Assembly (NCBI GenBank): GCA_020465985.1
Contig: JAANYP010004357.1
Span: 1-64,000 of the forward strand
Source of the DNA: Centrapalus pauciflorus
Lineage: Eukaryota; Streptophyta; Magnoliopsida; Asterales; Asteraceae
Direction: 5' to 3'
DNA: 64,000 nt
This document shows positions 25,011 through 37,600 of this stretch, piece after piece (the stretch's first letter is position 1; every line of letters starts with the position of its first letter). The position numbers were made by a program, and so were the translations under genes. Under the pieces are notes generated by a model that was not told the origin of the DNA, did no database searches, and saw nothing but the letters and a program-made list of their open reading frames with translations.

Positions 25011-27484
25011 TGTTATGTCACTTGCTCCACCAATCTTCCTATTTACTTTTAGCAATATCTCTTTTTTTGTAGGAATTCACAAACGTTTGATGAAAGAATG
25101 TAAGTTCACTTGTAATGAAAGAGTTATTGGTATATTAGTATGTTTATCAAAAATTTGCTTTATATTTCTTACGAGATCAAATTAGATTTTAGTTTTCTTT
25201 AATTAAAGTATATGTAATGACATGCACAAATACATGTGCTTTTCATGTGTGCCTTCTTTGAACAATTTGTACTTGATCATCAATGTTCTTAGTTCATAAA
25301 CTTTTAGATACAAATGATCTATCAAATGTATTTCTCTTTCCTTGACATCAATATGTACTTGATCATCAATGTATCTTTGGATATAAATGATCTATCAAAC
25401 GGATTTCTCTTTCAGAGTTTTTCAATATAAGTTAAGATTATTGTTGAATGTTTAAACTTCGTACTCTTGTTTATGTTAGAATGCAACTAAAATCACCGTT
25501 GAGCAGATTGAAAACAATACTAACCAAATTGTGAGTTATCTGCTTCTGATTTTTAATGGGAATGCAGTCACTAGTCACTATTACCTGTTTATATTTCTTG
25601 GTATTATGGTTATATTTCTTGGTATTATGCCTGACACTACTATTTTTAATGGGCCACAAAACCTTATTCCAAGTGTTTTGAAGTTGTTGAAACAACATTT
25701 CCACCTTGAATAAAAATGTGATGTTACAAATTATTAAATTGTCTAATTTTCTTGAGCCAAATCCGGATATTATAGTTTTAATGTACAATACCGAGATTGA
25801 TATAAAATGTAGATGAATATAGACTAGATCTTTAGTTCTTAGCAAATATGGAGATTAGAACACAAAAAAAGATGTAAAGGTTTGGTAATTTATCTAACAC
25901 TTGACTCCTCATGGTAGAGCATCAATATCGATCACATAACGTGTTTCAAATACAGTTTGGTATATTCAAAGTTGATCTTCATTGTGAGCATGAGTTGGAT
26001 CCTCATCTAAATAAGGCATATGTACCATAATTGACAATTTGACATCTATTCTTCTTTCACGTGAAATTGACCACTTGATATATTTGAACCCAATAGTGAC
26101 CACTTTATTTTTATTTTATTAGAACTGCACATTCCAAAAGGTTCCCAAGAACAACATCTTGCAATTTTGGGATTGTTTTCACCTTTTGTTGGATATACAA
26201 TTTAATGACTTAATAAATTTTCTTTACATGCTTCAAATAAGTTTTTCAGATACTAAATTAATTCATTTGTGTTTTTATTAACTTGTAGTCATACATTTTG
26301 CTGGTTTATTGTGAAATTTTTCTTACATTTGTTTCTGGCACATTCAAGCTGGTTTGGCAGTTTTATATTTTATTTGTTTTTACTATGCTATTTCTTATCT
26401 GTATGTTTTTAATATATTTTGTTTATTTTCCAACAGCAATCAAAAATACAAGGTACGATAGTCAAACAATAGCTTCCAAGGTTTAGTAGGATACTCGTTG
26501 AACAAAGTGTAATTCTTTTGTCTAGATTTCGCAATAACTACAATGATGGTCCATTCAAACACGTTGATCATAATTACAAGATTGGCTTCTCGTATGACAC
26601 AAAGGTATCTAAGTGTCTCAAATTTAGTGGATCCTTGTATGGTATTTCACTTGTAAGCTACGATTCTTGGATAGAAGTAGACCACAAAAATGTGACATTA
26701 GGTTTGTGTATATTTGACCATTTAAGTTGAATACTTTATTAATTGATTTTTTCATAATAATGCCTTACACACATGTTTATTAGATGTTGTACCTTTTATT
26801 GACACTTGTGACAAGATACTACCTAAAAATGGCGACGAAAAAAAAACTAGAATGAAAATAAACATCAACGATGCAACGTGAGATATTTTATCTTAAACTG
26901 TTAATATTTTTGTTTATAATAGTGTACTTTCGTCATGCCAATTACTTTGTGGGAACCATATGTTAACAATCGGGAGGAAGACCCGGTCATTATCGTAACA
27001 TATTTGATGGTTAGTTACCATAGATGGTCTACTTTTTTTCATGTATTTTCTTTAGGATAATTGTTTTTGTTATTTATGACTCTTCACGTAACAAACCATC
27101 ATATATTTTGTAGGCAAGCTTTCAGTAACAAATTCGTTTAATGTTACGCGTCTTTTCATTAATTCTAATATCGAAGAGATAGAGGCGTGCAGGAACATGT
27201 CACTATTGCTATTTTTTTTATTTATTTTTAACTTTTTAAATACATTATTGTTTCACAATCCCAATTTAGTTTGTCATTATAGATTAGCACAGATTTTAGA
27301 ACATTATTTATTTGTTTTTTCTAAAACTTGTGTTACATTTTGGATAGCAATACCATCATAATAATATCATATTTTGTGTCTAATGCATTTTGTTTGGCTC
27401 ATCATTTGTTGATACTGTTTTACAAGTCTCACAATAGGCTCATGTAAATGATACCCACTATTTGATGATTTCACCATAGAGAAT

Positions 27485-27556
27485 AAGTTGATGAATGTTT
27501 CAGAGATAATGAACATCAATAAGTTCATGAATGTTTCAGAGATAATGAACATCAAT
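27485..27556. repeat. 36 bp tandem duplication
   Basis: Two adjacent units of AAGTT(G/C)ATGAATGTTTC... differ at one base. Confidence 0.9.
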
Positions 27557-29373
27557 GAGGTCATTTATAGAATAAACTAATTTTTTTTATCTTTATTACT
27601 TATGCAGATACTTAATAAATTCATAATTTTTTGCACAGGAAATTTCATACATACTTCTTGGAACAATTACGAGTGTTAATAAAGACGTACCGTGATATTA
27701 CAATGCGTGTACATGATATAGTCGTAAAGTCAAATTGATGCAGCGTAACAAAATGAAAATATAGACTAATATGTTGATTCGAAGAATACCATAATAATCT
27801 CTACCAAAAGTTTGTTGATTCCGTAGAATGCCAAACAATTAGGCTTCAAACAACCGATTTTGAATTCGGAAATTTGGAAAATACGAAAGTTTTCTTAATT
27901 TAATTCATAATATGACTTCTTACAATAGTTGAACATATCTTAAATAGAAATCTGAAATGGAAGACGGGTCAAAAAAACCCAACGGGTCGACCCAGGGAAC
28001 CAAAAGAAGAACCCAAATACCCATAAAAACATAAAACAACCAACGCTCGTCTGGACACCTGATTCGCCCCAAACGGAGACCCGAGTCAAAAGTTAGGGCC
28101 GTTTCCGTTTAGCCCCTTTTATTACGGACCCTATCTTGGGCCTCCAGAAACAGAATGGCCGGATCCTCTACACTTTGGCCTGCATCACAAATCGGTATTT
28201 ACGGTTCAGGATAAAGCAGATGGGTCTGGTGAAGATGAAATTATTGAGGTGTTTCAATGTTATACATGTGTTGGTCAGCCCATTGAGGCGAGGTATACAC
28301 ATCTTGAAATATGATCGAATTTATTAATTAACATGTATAACACATATGCTTACTCTGGGCTTTAAATATTTATGTAGGTATAAAATACACTTGAATATTT
28401 TATCTTGACGTTATTTGATAGGGATTGGAGAAGACTTACGAACAAATTCGTAGATGATCTCCTCCAACATAATATTGAATTATGGTTGATATTTTTTGTG
28501 TTTTTCATGTTGTATAAATTTATAATTATATTTCGATTTCATCATAAATGTATATTTATGTACACAGGTTGGTGATAAGCATGGCTATTCTGATGCGTTG
28601 AATTGTTTGGTTAGGAAGACATTTGCATTTAAGTTGAAGGTTAATGAGTACAACCTTACAAATTAGTGTCATATATATGGGATCTCCACACTTACAGACG
28701 ATGATGAGATCATATCTCTGTTGCAAAAAAAAAAAAAAAAGTCAATGGTCAACAAGGTACTTATTTTTTTCAACAATTAATTACATTTGAATTTCATGTG
28801 AGATTTATTTTTGTTGTTTTAGTATTATAATTTATTGTTCTTTACGTTAAATGTGATTTATTTTTACATTATCTAATACCATCTTCCTTAATGAATCCAT
28901 AGTTGAGAATCAAAGACTATGGGTAGTTAACCTAATTTGATGTATTTTTCATTGTTTTTTCAATTATGGTAATCCAGAGCAATTCATCGGATTGTTTTGA
29001 CTTCCATGATTATGAAGTTGATTCACAAGAAAATAGTTCTGTCAAGGTGATGTTCAACACCTGAACTTTATTTGTTGTATTCTAAAATAATTTCATGTTT
29101 TATTAAGCTATATATTTTGGTCATATAGGATGTTTCAAGCATTGGAAAAAAATATCACCATTCAAAGTTTTATGTCAAAGCATGGTGACGATCAAGAAAA
29201 CGCCACCCAAATTTCAAACAAGCGTAGTTGGTGTTTATCTTGACGACGATAATTGTTAAATGTCTGCAACAAAGACTTTAAATCTACTCAGTGTTGAAGT
29301 TACAGAAGAAGTGAAAAAGGAGAAACTCACAACAACCACCATGACTCTTTTGGTTCCGAAGAAAGATAAATAA

Positions 29374-29576
29374 AGCATTACGTTTATTTATATATTCAGA
29401 TTATATCTTCTTTTATTATTTTCTGTAGTTTCAGCTTTCCGAATATTTCAGGTTCAGACAGTCTTTATCATTTGTTTTTGAACATCACTGCTTTTTTTAT
29501 GACTTCAAGATTTGTTATCTACTTTTATGACATGTTTGTTTACTTAATTTCGTTATCTTATATTCATCTTATTTTA
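29374..29576. other. 3' flank of the RPA1-like pseudogene; no gene
   Basis: T-rich sequence. Nothing recognised. Confidence 0.5.
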
Positions 29577-29835
29577 TATAATGTTTCGTATTGAATGCAA
29601 TTAACTATATAATGTTTTTTTTTCATTTTATAAATGTCATTATTTTTTTCTTCAATTTACTTTAAAATGAATGATATCTCTAATTACACACATGTTGTAG
29701 AAAATATTTATACAATCATTGTCAACATGTCATTAAACATAAATTTTAAACATACATTTTTTCAAACTCATATTTAATTATATTAAATGATCTTACACTT
29801 CTTTGTTAGTATATAAAAATAATTATATACTAACT
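29577..29835. repeat. AT-rich repeat, copy left of Helitron
   Basis: It shares ACTATATAATG, CATTTTATAAATGTCATTAT, AATGAATGATATCTCTAATT and ACAATCATTGTCAACATGTC with 31786-32010. The Helitron lies between the copies. The word at the Helitron's left border (TTGATTGCAA) also matches this repeat's start, so the Helitron seems to have entered a member of this family. Confidence 0.75.
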
Positions 29836-29912
29836 ATATAATTAAATGATTCTTATACTTCAAACTCATTTTTCCAAACTCTTATTATACAACGTTTCGT
29901 ATTTGATTGCAA

Positions 29913-31785
29913 CTAGTGTTGTGGTTGCCCGCGCGTTACTGCGGGTATCCATAAAAAAATATGTAGTTTTTGTCGCTTAAGGTAAAATATGATGTTAAGA
30001 AATAGAAATAGTTTAATGATGACAACGTAAGTGCATTTGTGTATTTAAGCATTAGTGAGTTACATGCTATTTTTTACGAATTTGGTATGATTCAATCGAT
30101 GATGTCTAAAGTATATTGTTTTTTAGGGTTTTATATGCACAAAACAATATGTTTTCATTTTTTTTTGTTTCGTCCCTCATGTTATTTTTTCCCAATAAAG
30201 TCATTATGTTATTGTTTTCTTTCTGATTTTCGGAAAATTAGTCATGTATTTTCCACAAAAAACCAACATGTCACGTAAAGCCCTCAAATTTAATGTTTTT
30301 TTTTTAGCAAAAAAGGAATAATTCTAAAAATCACAAACAAATAAATAACTCACGGATTTTATTGGTAGAAAGTAAAGCGAAGAGACTATACCACAAAAAT
30401 ATGAAAAACATGTTGGTTTTTTTTTAATATTAAACCCTTTTTTCACAATAATTGAATAACAAAAGTTGATGTTTTATATACATCTTGTGAGACAAAATGC
30501 AAAAAACAAAATGAATCACTGCTATTTAATTATTCAAGTTGAGGTGGATGCAGGAATTTTCAGTATTTAAATATTTAATCAATATTTAATTGAATATTAA
30601 AGAAGTTGATGTACAAACTGAATACTTTTATTTATAAATATAAAAATATAAAAAATATTGAACTCAATATCTATTAAGCTTTAAAAAGATTCATTATTTC
30701 ATCCGTTAAAAAAATTAAAAAGTGAAATAATTCGTCCTTTTTTCTTATCGTAAAAATTTATAGATTGATTAATTGTTTCCCGTTTGGTTAAATTAAAAAT
30801 CAGAGTTCTTCATTTTTTATGAGTGAAAACATCTAAAGTTAAATCAGTGGCGTTATTTTCATTCATTTAAATTTAATATGGTTCGTCATTTTTCTGAGCA
30901 AAAATATTTAAAACTAATATGTTTAGTCATTTTTTCGTTTGGTTAAATTGCAAAACAAAGTTATTAAATATTTTTTCTGGAAAACACTAATAATTAGAGT
31001 AAGCGATTGAATCTTTCGTTTGATTAAATTAAAAACTGAAATGGTTCGTTGTTTTTTTCGAGCGAAAACATTTAAAATTATAACAACGAACACTTTAATT
31101 TTTCCAGCGAAATAGTTAACCAAATAGAAAAAAAAAACAATCAAACTTAAGTATTTTGGACGGATAAAACGAATAACCATTTTGATTTTCGATTTAACCA
31201 AACGTAAAAAAACAACCAAAAAATCTAATTTTTATTGTTTTAGTAGAAAAAACGATGTACCATTTCGATTTCCAATTTAACGAAATGGAAAAATGACGTA
31301 CCAATTTAATTCGAAATGTTAATATATATGTATATTAGCGTAGATGGTTTTATTGTATTTATATTTTGTTTCTAATAGATTAAAAATATTAATATTTTTA
31401 TTATATTTCTACACCTATTTGTTTCATTAAAATATGAAGTTGTTAATAATTTTTAATTAGAATTGTCATAAATATAAACGATGACGAAATGAGTATTTTA
31501 ACTAAAGTTAATAAATATGGAACAATGTTGAAGGTAAACCTTGATAATAATAATTAATTTTGGAAAACTGAAAGTCTAAGGACCAAATCTAAAAATTAAT
31601 ACAAACTATAGGGGCTGTTTCTGTAAATATGGAATTTGGAGGAAATTGAAGAAAATCGATACAAACTATAGTGGCTTATTATGTAAATATGGAAATTGAA
31701 GGAATCAATGGAATTGGGTGAAACGGCGTCGTGGGGCCGGGCACCAAAACGGTGCGTTTTAATACCACTAATGTTAGTTATAGGA
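29913..31785 (-). mobile_element. Non-autonomous Helitron, ~1.9 kb
   Basis: Read on the minus strand, the element ends ...CCCGCAGTAACGCGCGGG, 11 nt, CTAG, followed by T. The CCCGC/GCGGG hairpin at 29928-29945 sits 11 nt from CTAG (29913-29916), as Helitron 3' ends require. The minus-strand 5' end begins TCCTATAACTAAC at 31785, near a GCACC/GGTGC hairpin (31741-31755) and a GGCGTCG motif common in plant Helitrons. The base before TC is T rather than the expected A. The interior has diverged ~80 bp direct and inverted repeats around CGTTTGGTTAAATT (30780-31215). No Rep/helicase is present. Confidence 0.75.
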
Positions 31786-32010
31786 ATTATTAACTATATA
31801 ATATATTTTTTTTCATTTTATAAATGTCATTATTTTCTTTCAATTCACTTGAAAATGAATGATATCTCTAATTACACATGTTATATTATTAAAAATATTT
31901 ATACAATCATTGTCAACATGTCATTGAACATACATTTTTTCAAACTCATATTTAATTATATTTAAATGATTCTTACACTTTTTTGTTAGTACATAAACAT
32001 AATTTATCTT
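31786..32010. repeat. AT-rich repeat, copy right of Helitron
   Basis: Partner of 29577-29835. It starts with AACTATATAATAT immediately outside the Helitron end. Confidence 0.75.
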
Positions 32011-32424
32011 ATGAAGTTCATGTTAATTAATCACTTTCTAAAAGACTAGCTTTTTACAATTAATGATCGTTTCATGTAACAAATATTATGTAACATGTTA
32101 ATATACGTTTCTAAATTAATATATAATGTAAATAGATTTCAATAGTGATATTTTTATACATACTTACGTGACAATTATCCTAATAAACATAACCAACTAA
32201 TACTTTTAAAATAAAATATTGTTCATACAACTTTATACATGGGTTGCTAAACTAAATAGTAAAAGACGATTTAATTTTCTTTTTTACGTTATTTCTTACA
32301 AATTTAGCATGATAAAAGCTCTATCCTCCATCGTAATCACCTTTTTGTAAATACATAATTCTATGTATAATTAGTATTCTTTGAAACTTTTAATGAGTAT
32401 TCTTTATGTTCATATCGTCCCTCA
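32011..32424. other. No gene seen
   Basis: AT-rich non-coding sequence. Confidence 0.5.
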
Positions 32425-33037
32425 CACCTTTTCCTTTTTTGTAGCCAAGATTTCTTTTACAACTTGAAAATGGGTTCTTTCTGTTGATAAAGCTTTGATT
32501 TTTTATTTTTTGATGATAATCATTACACAACATATCATGTGCTCTAGGGTTGCTAATTATAGTTATAAAAATGGTTGATTAGGGTTGCTAATCATAAGAA
32601 AAATACAAATTTGTGTAAAGTATGAACAAAAACCATGGTTACTTTGGCATTTTTGATTAAAGATGATTGATTTTGTTGAATACTCAATTCACTTAATTTG
32701 GGTTTATTTTTCCTTTTTACAAATCAATTATTCTTACAAAAAAGCATAAGAAAACTTTTGAATAATTGATTTTGTTGAATACTCATTTAATTAACGTTAA
32801 ATAGAACGATCTGTGTTACTTAATTTATATATCTTATTCAGCCTTAGCACCCTATTGTTTTTGTAAACCAGTGTCGATGTCATCTTTCACCTTGTAAATT
32901 TGCTACAATATAGTGTATATACATGTGATTTGGCTAAAGTTTTCTAATGTACAAAAGTTCCGTGATACAACTGCCAGTTGTCTGGTATTGGGTGATCAAA
33001 TGTTGTTGATATGTAGTTGTTGGTGTTGTTGTTTGCC
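32425..33037 (+). repeat. Dispersed ~0.5 kb repeat, copy 2
   Basis: Diverged copy of 24490-25010 with an extra ~150 bp inserted around 32705-32850. The order of conserved words is the same. Confidence 0.8.
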
Positions 33038-33380
33038 GACATCTATCCTACACCCCTTTATGCCTGCGGTAGCAACCTCATCTATGTCTCTGTATCTGTT
33101 AGTATTGATTGTCTCAAAATATTCATCAATTTATCCCATTCAAATTCCATGATTATCTGTAACATATATGTCTCTGTATCACCCTTTTTGGTTGGTTAAT
33201 ATTTGATATTGATTTTGAAGTTTCTTTTGTGAACATGCGCTAAAAGATGACTATAGATTTCTACTCTATCCCTTCATGTAAGAGTGACTCGTGATATAAT
33301 TTTTTTATACATTTAATGTGAACATTTGCGTTTTAAGATTTATTAAAACTAGGTTTTATACTAGAATAAAAAACTACATG
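33038..33380 (+). repeat. Dispersed repeat related to 36003-36450
   Basis: Begins TTGCCGACATC(T/G)ATCCTACACC, continues through CTCATCTATGTCTCTGTATC and ends around AAGATTTATTAAAACTAGG. The same order is found at 36003-36450 with substantial divergence. Confidence 0.65.
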
Positions 33381-34396
33381 AAACCTACAGTTTTTCTTTT
33401 TATGTGGTGTCAATACATTAAACACTTTAGTGGTTTCACATACTCATGTTATTCGTGTGCAAATATATTAAATTACTGTCTGTTAGTTTTTGCTTTTGAA
33501 CAAGTTTCCTAACTTATGTATCAATAGTGACACGTGCAATTCTGATTGAAATGATATGGTGAGCCAAGATTATGGAATAGAAGAAGACCCTGGAAACCAC
33601 TCCTGTTATGGCAGTTATGGCGGCAGCATATAGAAAATTAGCCATAGAAATCTACCAAATTCATACTTCAATACTTCTTAATATATATTTATACTCATAT
33701 ATATCCTATATATAAACCCTATACCTCAATACTTCCTAATTATACTCAATTATAAGTCTTATATCTCCTGATTTAAAACATAATGGGTTTCTGCCGAACG
33801 TGTTTTCCTCCCTAGACAAAAAGTCAATGCTTTGTAATCATCTTGTGTAGTGGGACTTATATCAACTACCTTATGGGCAGTGAATGAAAATACACCACTG
33901 TATGGCTGTTGGTGAGGTATTTTAACTGTTGTGGTTATTGATCCCTAACCACCCTTATTTCGGTATGGTTAAGGAATAAAGATGGAGGTTATATATATTT
34001 ATATTTTAGAAAACACTAAATGACTAAAATGAGTGGATTGGACAAGAACAATTTACGCTTTAATTAAAATAAATGAAGCATAGTGTTTGTAAGTTATGAC
34101 TTCTTATTTATTACAATTTTTACACAACATAAATGTAGCAATTTTTAAATATACTTGGTAGAGTTTTTACGCAACATAGTTTTTGGACATTTTAGTTTTC
34201 ACCAATTTTGTTCTGGGGCATTTTACTTTTTGAAGGATAATGTCTCAATCCATTTTAGTTATAGAGTTTTTCATTGAACACTAGGTGCGTTCAGTTGACG
34301 AAAATTGAAGTGTTTTCGGGTATCATTTTTTACGAAAACAAGGGTTTTATGAAAACATGTTCATCTACATATTTTTCAAAATAAACTTTCATTTTA
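33381..34396. other. No gene seen
   Basis: AT-rich sequence. A repeated phrase TACTTCAATACTTC/TACCTCAATACTTCC occurs near 33660-33740. Nothing coding is recognised. Confidence 0.5.
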
Positions 34397-34399
34397 TTA

Positions 34400-34959
34400 G
34401 GGATAATGACACCAAATAGCTCTGAACTTTCGACTTTGTACACATTTATGTAGTGAACTTTTTTTTGTGCACATTTGGTAGTCAAAGTTTCAAAATTGTT
34501 TCAATTTGGCAGTTGGCGTACCTTTTAACCGATTGCTTCCGGTTTCGATGCCTACGTGGACAATTTTTTAATGACGTGGCTACCCGTTTTTATATAATAC
34601 TCGGTTTTATCTACGTGGAAACCCGTTTTTAAAATCACCCGGGTTTATAACGCCGTATGAAATTAAGAAATCACCCGGGTTTATAACGTCGTTTTTTAAA
34701 GAACCCGGTTAGAAACCCGGGTGATTTTAAAAACGGGTTGCCACGTACATAAAATCGGGTATAATATAAAAACGGGTAGCCACGTCATTAAAAAATTGTC
34801 CACGTAGGCATCGAAACCGGAAGCAACCGGTTAAAAGGTACGTCAACTACCAAATTGGAACAATTTTAAAACTTTGACTACCAAATGTGCACAAAAAAAA
34901 GTTCACTACATAAATGTGTACAAAGTCGAAAGTTCAGAGCTATTTGATGCCATTTTCCC
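34400..34959. mobile_element. Foldback PIF/Harbinger-type MITE (560 bp) with TTA target duplication
   Basis: The termini GGGATAATG and CATTTTCCC are flanked by TTA on both sides (34397-34399 and 34960-34962), the usual 3 bp target of PIF/Harbinger elements. The arms are inverted repeats over roughly 250 bp each, for example ATAGCTCTGAACTTTCGACT on the left against its complement at 34922-34945, and AATCACCCGGGTTT near the centre. The centre is a short tandem of AATCACCCGGGTTTATAACG. Nothing is encoded. The RNA from this locus would form a long hairpin. Confidence 0.85.
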
Positions 34960-34962
34960 TTA

Positions 34963-36002
34963 CAAGAATTATAATTAAATGTTGAAAACAATAAATAATG
35001 TGTTTTCAAACAATTTTCACTTAAATGAAAACGCGGTGTTTTCAAAACATGTTTAGATGTATCTTCCCATTTTCACTAATATGATAGAAAATAATGACAA
35101 ACGAACATGTTTTTTGATTTTCATGAATTCCAAAACAGAAAACTACAATTACTATAAGAACGCATTTTCAGAATTCTCAATTGTTTTTTTAAAAACTAAA
35201 TCTAAAAACATTTTTTTTGAAAACTGAAATTGGAAACAAATGAAAATTTTTCGTTAACTAAACGCCCAATTTTTTCACCTGTTTTGCAATTTGTCTATAG
35301 TGTTCTTATCACATAAATTACTTCAATTAATTTATGAAAGTTGAAGCTTACTTTATTGATTTCCTAAGTTTTTTATGGTTAAGAACAAACCAACAACAAA
35401 TTAAAAGCCCAAGTTTTTGAATAGTCAGAACACACGTTATGCTTTGTTTGGTAAAAAAAATGTTTTCTTTTCATATTTCACAATGCATAAGAATACATTG
35501 AAAACACCATAATGTCAGTGTCAGTCCTTTAAATATTTCTGTGTTTCAAGAGAGAAATTTAAATGCATCTGTTATAAGGAATTTTGTTTTTTGTTTTTTT
35601 TTGTGTTTCAAGAGAGAAGCTGGCACTAAGCAATATCCGTCTGGTGGTATCTGTTGCACAAAAATATAAACACATGGGAGCCGATATGTCTAACCTAATT
35701 CACGTGGATGAACTCTTTAAGGACGCAATCTTTAGTCTATATACGTAGTAGTGTCAACATCTGTAACTGTTGGAATCTCTTACTCATGATTTAACCTCAT
35801 GTAGGGAGGTCTAATTGGACTACTCAGATGGATTGACAAATATGATTCATCTAGGGGGCACAAGATTCTACATACGTCTATTGGTGGATACGACAAGTGA
35901 GGATTACATATACATTTCTTATATGATCATGATATGATAGAGGTCGATGTTCGCCTTTAACGAGTACTAAGATTCAATGGCTTTGTTTTAAAAGGATTTA
36001 TT
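34963..36002. other. No gene seen
   Basis: AT-rich. A somewhat GC-richer patch at 35620-35960 has no recognisable coding. Confidence 0.45.
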
Positions 36003-36450
36003 CTTGCCGACATCGATCCTACACCCTTCATGCCTACGGTAGGAACGTCATCTATGTCTCTATCCCTCTATCTATTGATTGCCTCAAAATATTCATCAAT
36101 ATAAAAAATTTTAAAATTTAAATATTCATCAATTTAAAATTTTTTAATAGTCAGTGGTTGCATTAGCATTATCTTTATAATTTTCAATATTCATCATTTT
36201 ATAAAAAAATTAATATGAGAATTAATAGTCTGTGGTTGCATTATCTTTGTTTGGTTTAGTTCAATTTTTTTAATATTCAACTCATTTGCTAATGGACAGT
36301 GTTTGTGTTTTTATTTCATCTTACCATGTAAAGGAAGATACAATTTAATAGTGTGATTAAGTTTCACATGAATATTGGAATTTTATTTATGGATGTTTTT
36401 AGGATTTATTAAAATAAGGCTTTAAACTGCAATAAAATTTTGCTGGAAAC
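36003..36450 (+). repeat. Dispersed repeat related to 33038-33380
   Basis: Starts TTGCCGACATCGATCCTACA. Diverged partner of the copy 3 kb upstream. Confidence 0.65.
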
Positions 36451-36484
36451 TGAGAATTTTAATTATGGTTGCGTTTTAGGATTT

Positions 36485-36486
<2 letters not shown>

Positions 36487-36541
<55 letters not shown>

Positions 36542-36632
36542 GTATATATATATATGTATATATATATATGTATATATATATGTATGTATATATATATGTA
36601 TGTATGTATATATATATGTATGTATGTATGTA
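36487..36632. repeat. (TA)n / (TATG)n microsatellite
   Basis: TA repeats grade into TATATG and then TATG units over 146 bp. Confidence 0.97.
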
Positions 36633-37020
36633 GGGGAGGGTACTTCTAAGAACCATAAAAAATGTGGAAACTTAAGAACCTTTTATGGCCTTTGGATTAA
36701 TGATAATCAATGGTTGATATATTGGATGACAATTTTGTAATTATTTTGAACTTTGATAGTGGAGAATATTGAAAAATGTGTGAAAATGATATTTTTGGAA
36801 GAAAAAAAATCTGCTGTTCTCTTTCTCTCTCTTACTTTTTTTCATTTTCATTTTATTTTTCTTTCATTATAATTTATTTTTAAAGTAAAAAAAACGTTTT
36901 TTATAAAAAAAATTATTTTTTCTATATAGAAAATTATTTAATTGCAAAAAAATCATGTATTTTATATAGAAATATTATATGTCTATATAGAATAATTTTT
37001 TTTCTATATAAAATATGTTA

Positions 37021-37600
37021 ACGAACATATTCTATGTACAATCTACGTAGAATTTCATGCATTCTACGTAGAATGACATGCAATCTACGTAGAATGTCAA
37101 ATATCATATATTCTACGTAGATTACCTGATAAAATATATCAAAAACACATTGAAACAAAAAAATAGATTTCATTTAGACATTTTATCAAACACTTGGTGT
37201 GCAACTGATATAAAATATACCAAAAAGACATTGAATAATAATGCTAATCTACATAAAAAGATATAGAAATGTATAAAAAAACATAAAAATATATGAAATA
37301 CATAAGAAACATAACATTCTACATAGATTATGTGTTATTTTTTACAAGTAGTCTTGTATTATATTCTATTTAGATTATCATGTAATCTACGTAGATTATC
37401 ATGTAAAACATCCAATAACTATTACAATCATTATAAATCTAATATCTTACAAATAATCTTCATTATAAAACATGAAAAATGAATCTGTCATATTCTATGT
37501 AGAGTATCGACGAACATATTATATGTACAATCTACGTAGAATGTCATGCATTCTACGTAGAATGACATTCATTCTGCGTAGAATGACATTTAATCTACGT
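37021..37600. repeat. CTACGTAG palindrome array, block 1
   Basis: The palindrome (ATT)CTACGTAG(AAT) recurs, with typical spacer AATGACATGCAAT giving a ~21 bp period where regular. Block 1 is interrupted by AT-rich sequence and ends exactly at the copia target site TACGT. Confidence 0.8.

Larger units (their letters stand above)
23709..29373 (+). pseudogene. RPA1-like single-strand DNA-binding protein, multi-exon, decayed
   Basis: Family: replication protein A 70 kDa-type proteins (DUF223 and further OB folds), which bind ssDNA in the nucleus. Recognisable coding pieces in order: ATG at 23709, VAHLKPEMSECTIKVRIIRMW; 26520-26701, HVDHNYKIGFSYDT then FSGSLYGISLVSYDS; 26784-26877, DVVPFIDTCDKILPKNGDE; ~26940-27009, ITLWEPYVNNREEDPVIIV; 27114-27200, KLSVTNSFNVTRLFIN; ~28190-28270, weak zinc-domain-like segment; 28568-28720, TFAFKLKVNEYNLTN; 28979-29048 and 29130-29373, acidic tail ending LLVPKKDK. 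Intron 26702-26783 has GT/AG borders and correct phase. A TAG at ~28666 within the third OB fold, phase mismatches near 27010/27114 and a poly-A insertion at 28726 indicate decay. RPA1-like genes are also carried by some plant Helitrons, but I see no Helitron ends bracketing this one. Confidence 0.75.

Noticed and set aside
37021..37600. CRISPR-like array because of regular short repeats with spacers
   Set aside because: Repeats are 8-14 bp palindromes, spacers are themselves repeated, and the sequence is plant DNA with transposons.
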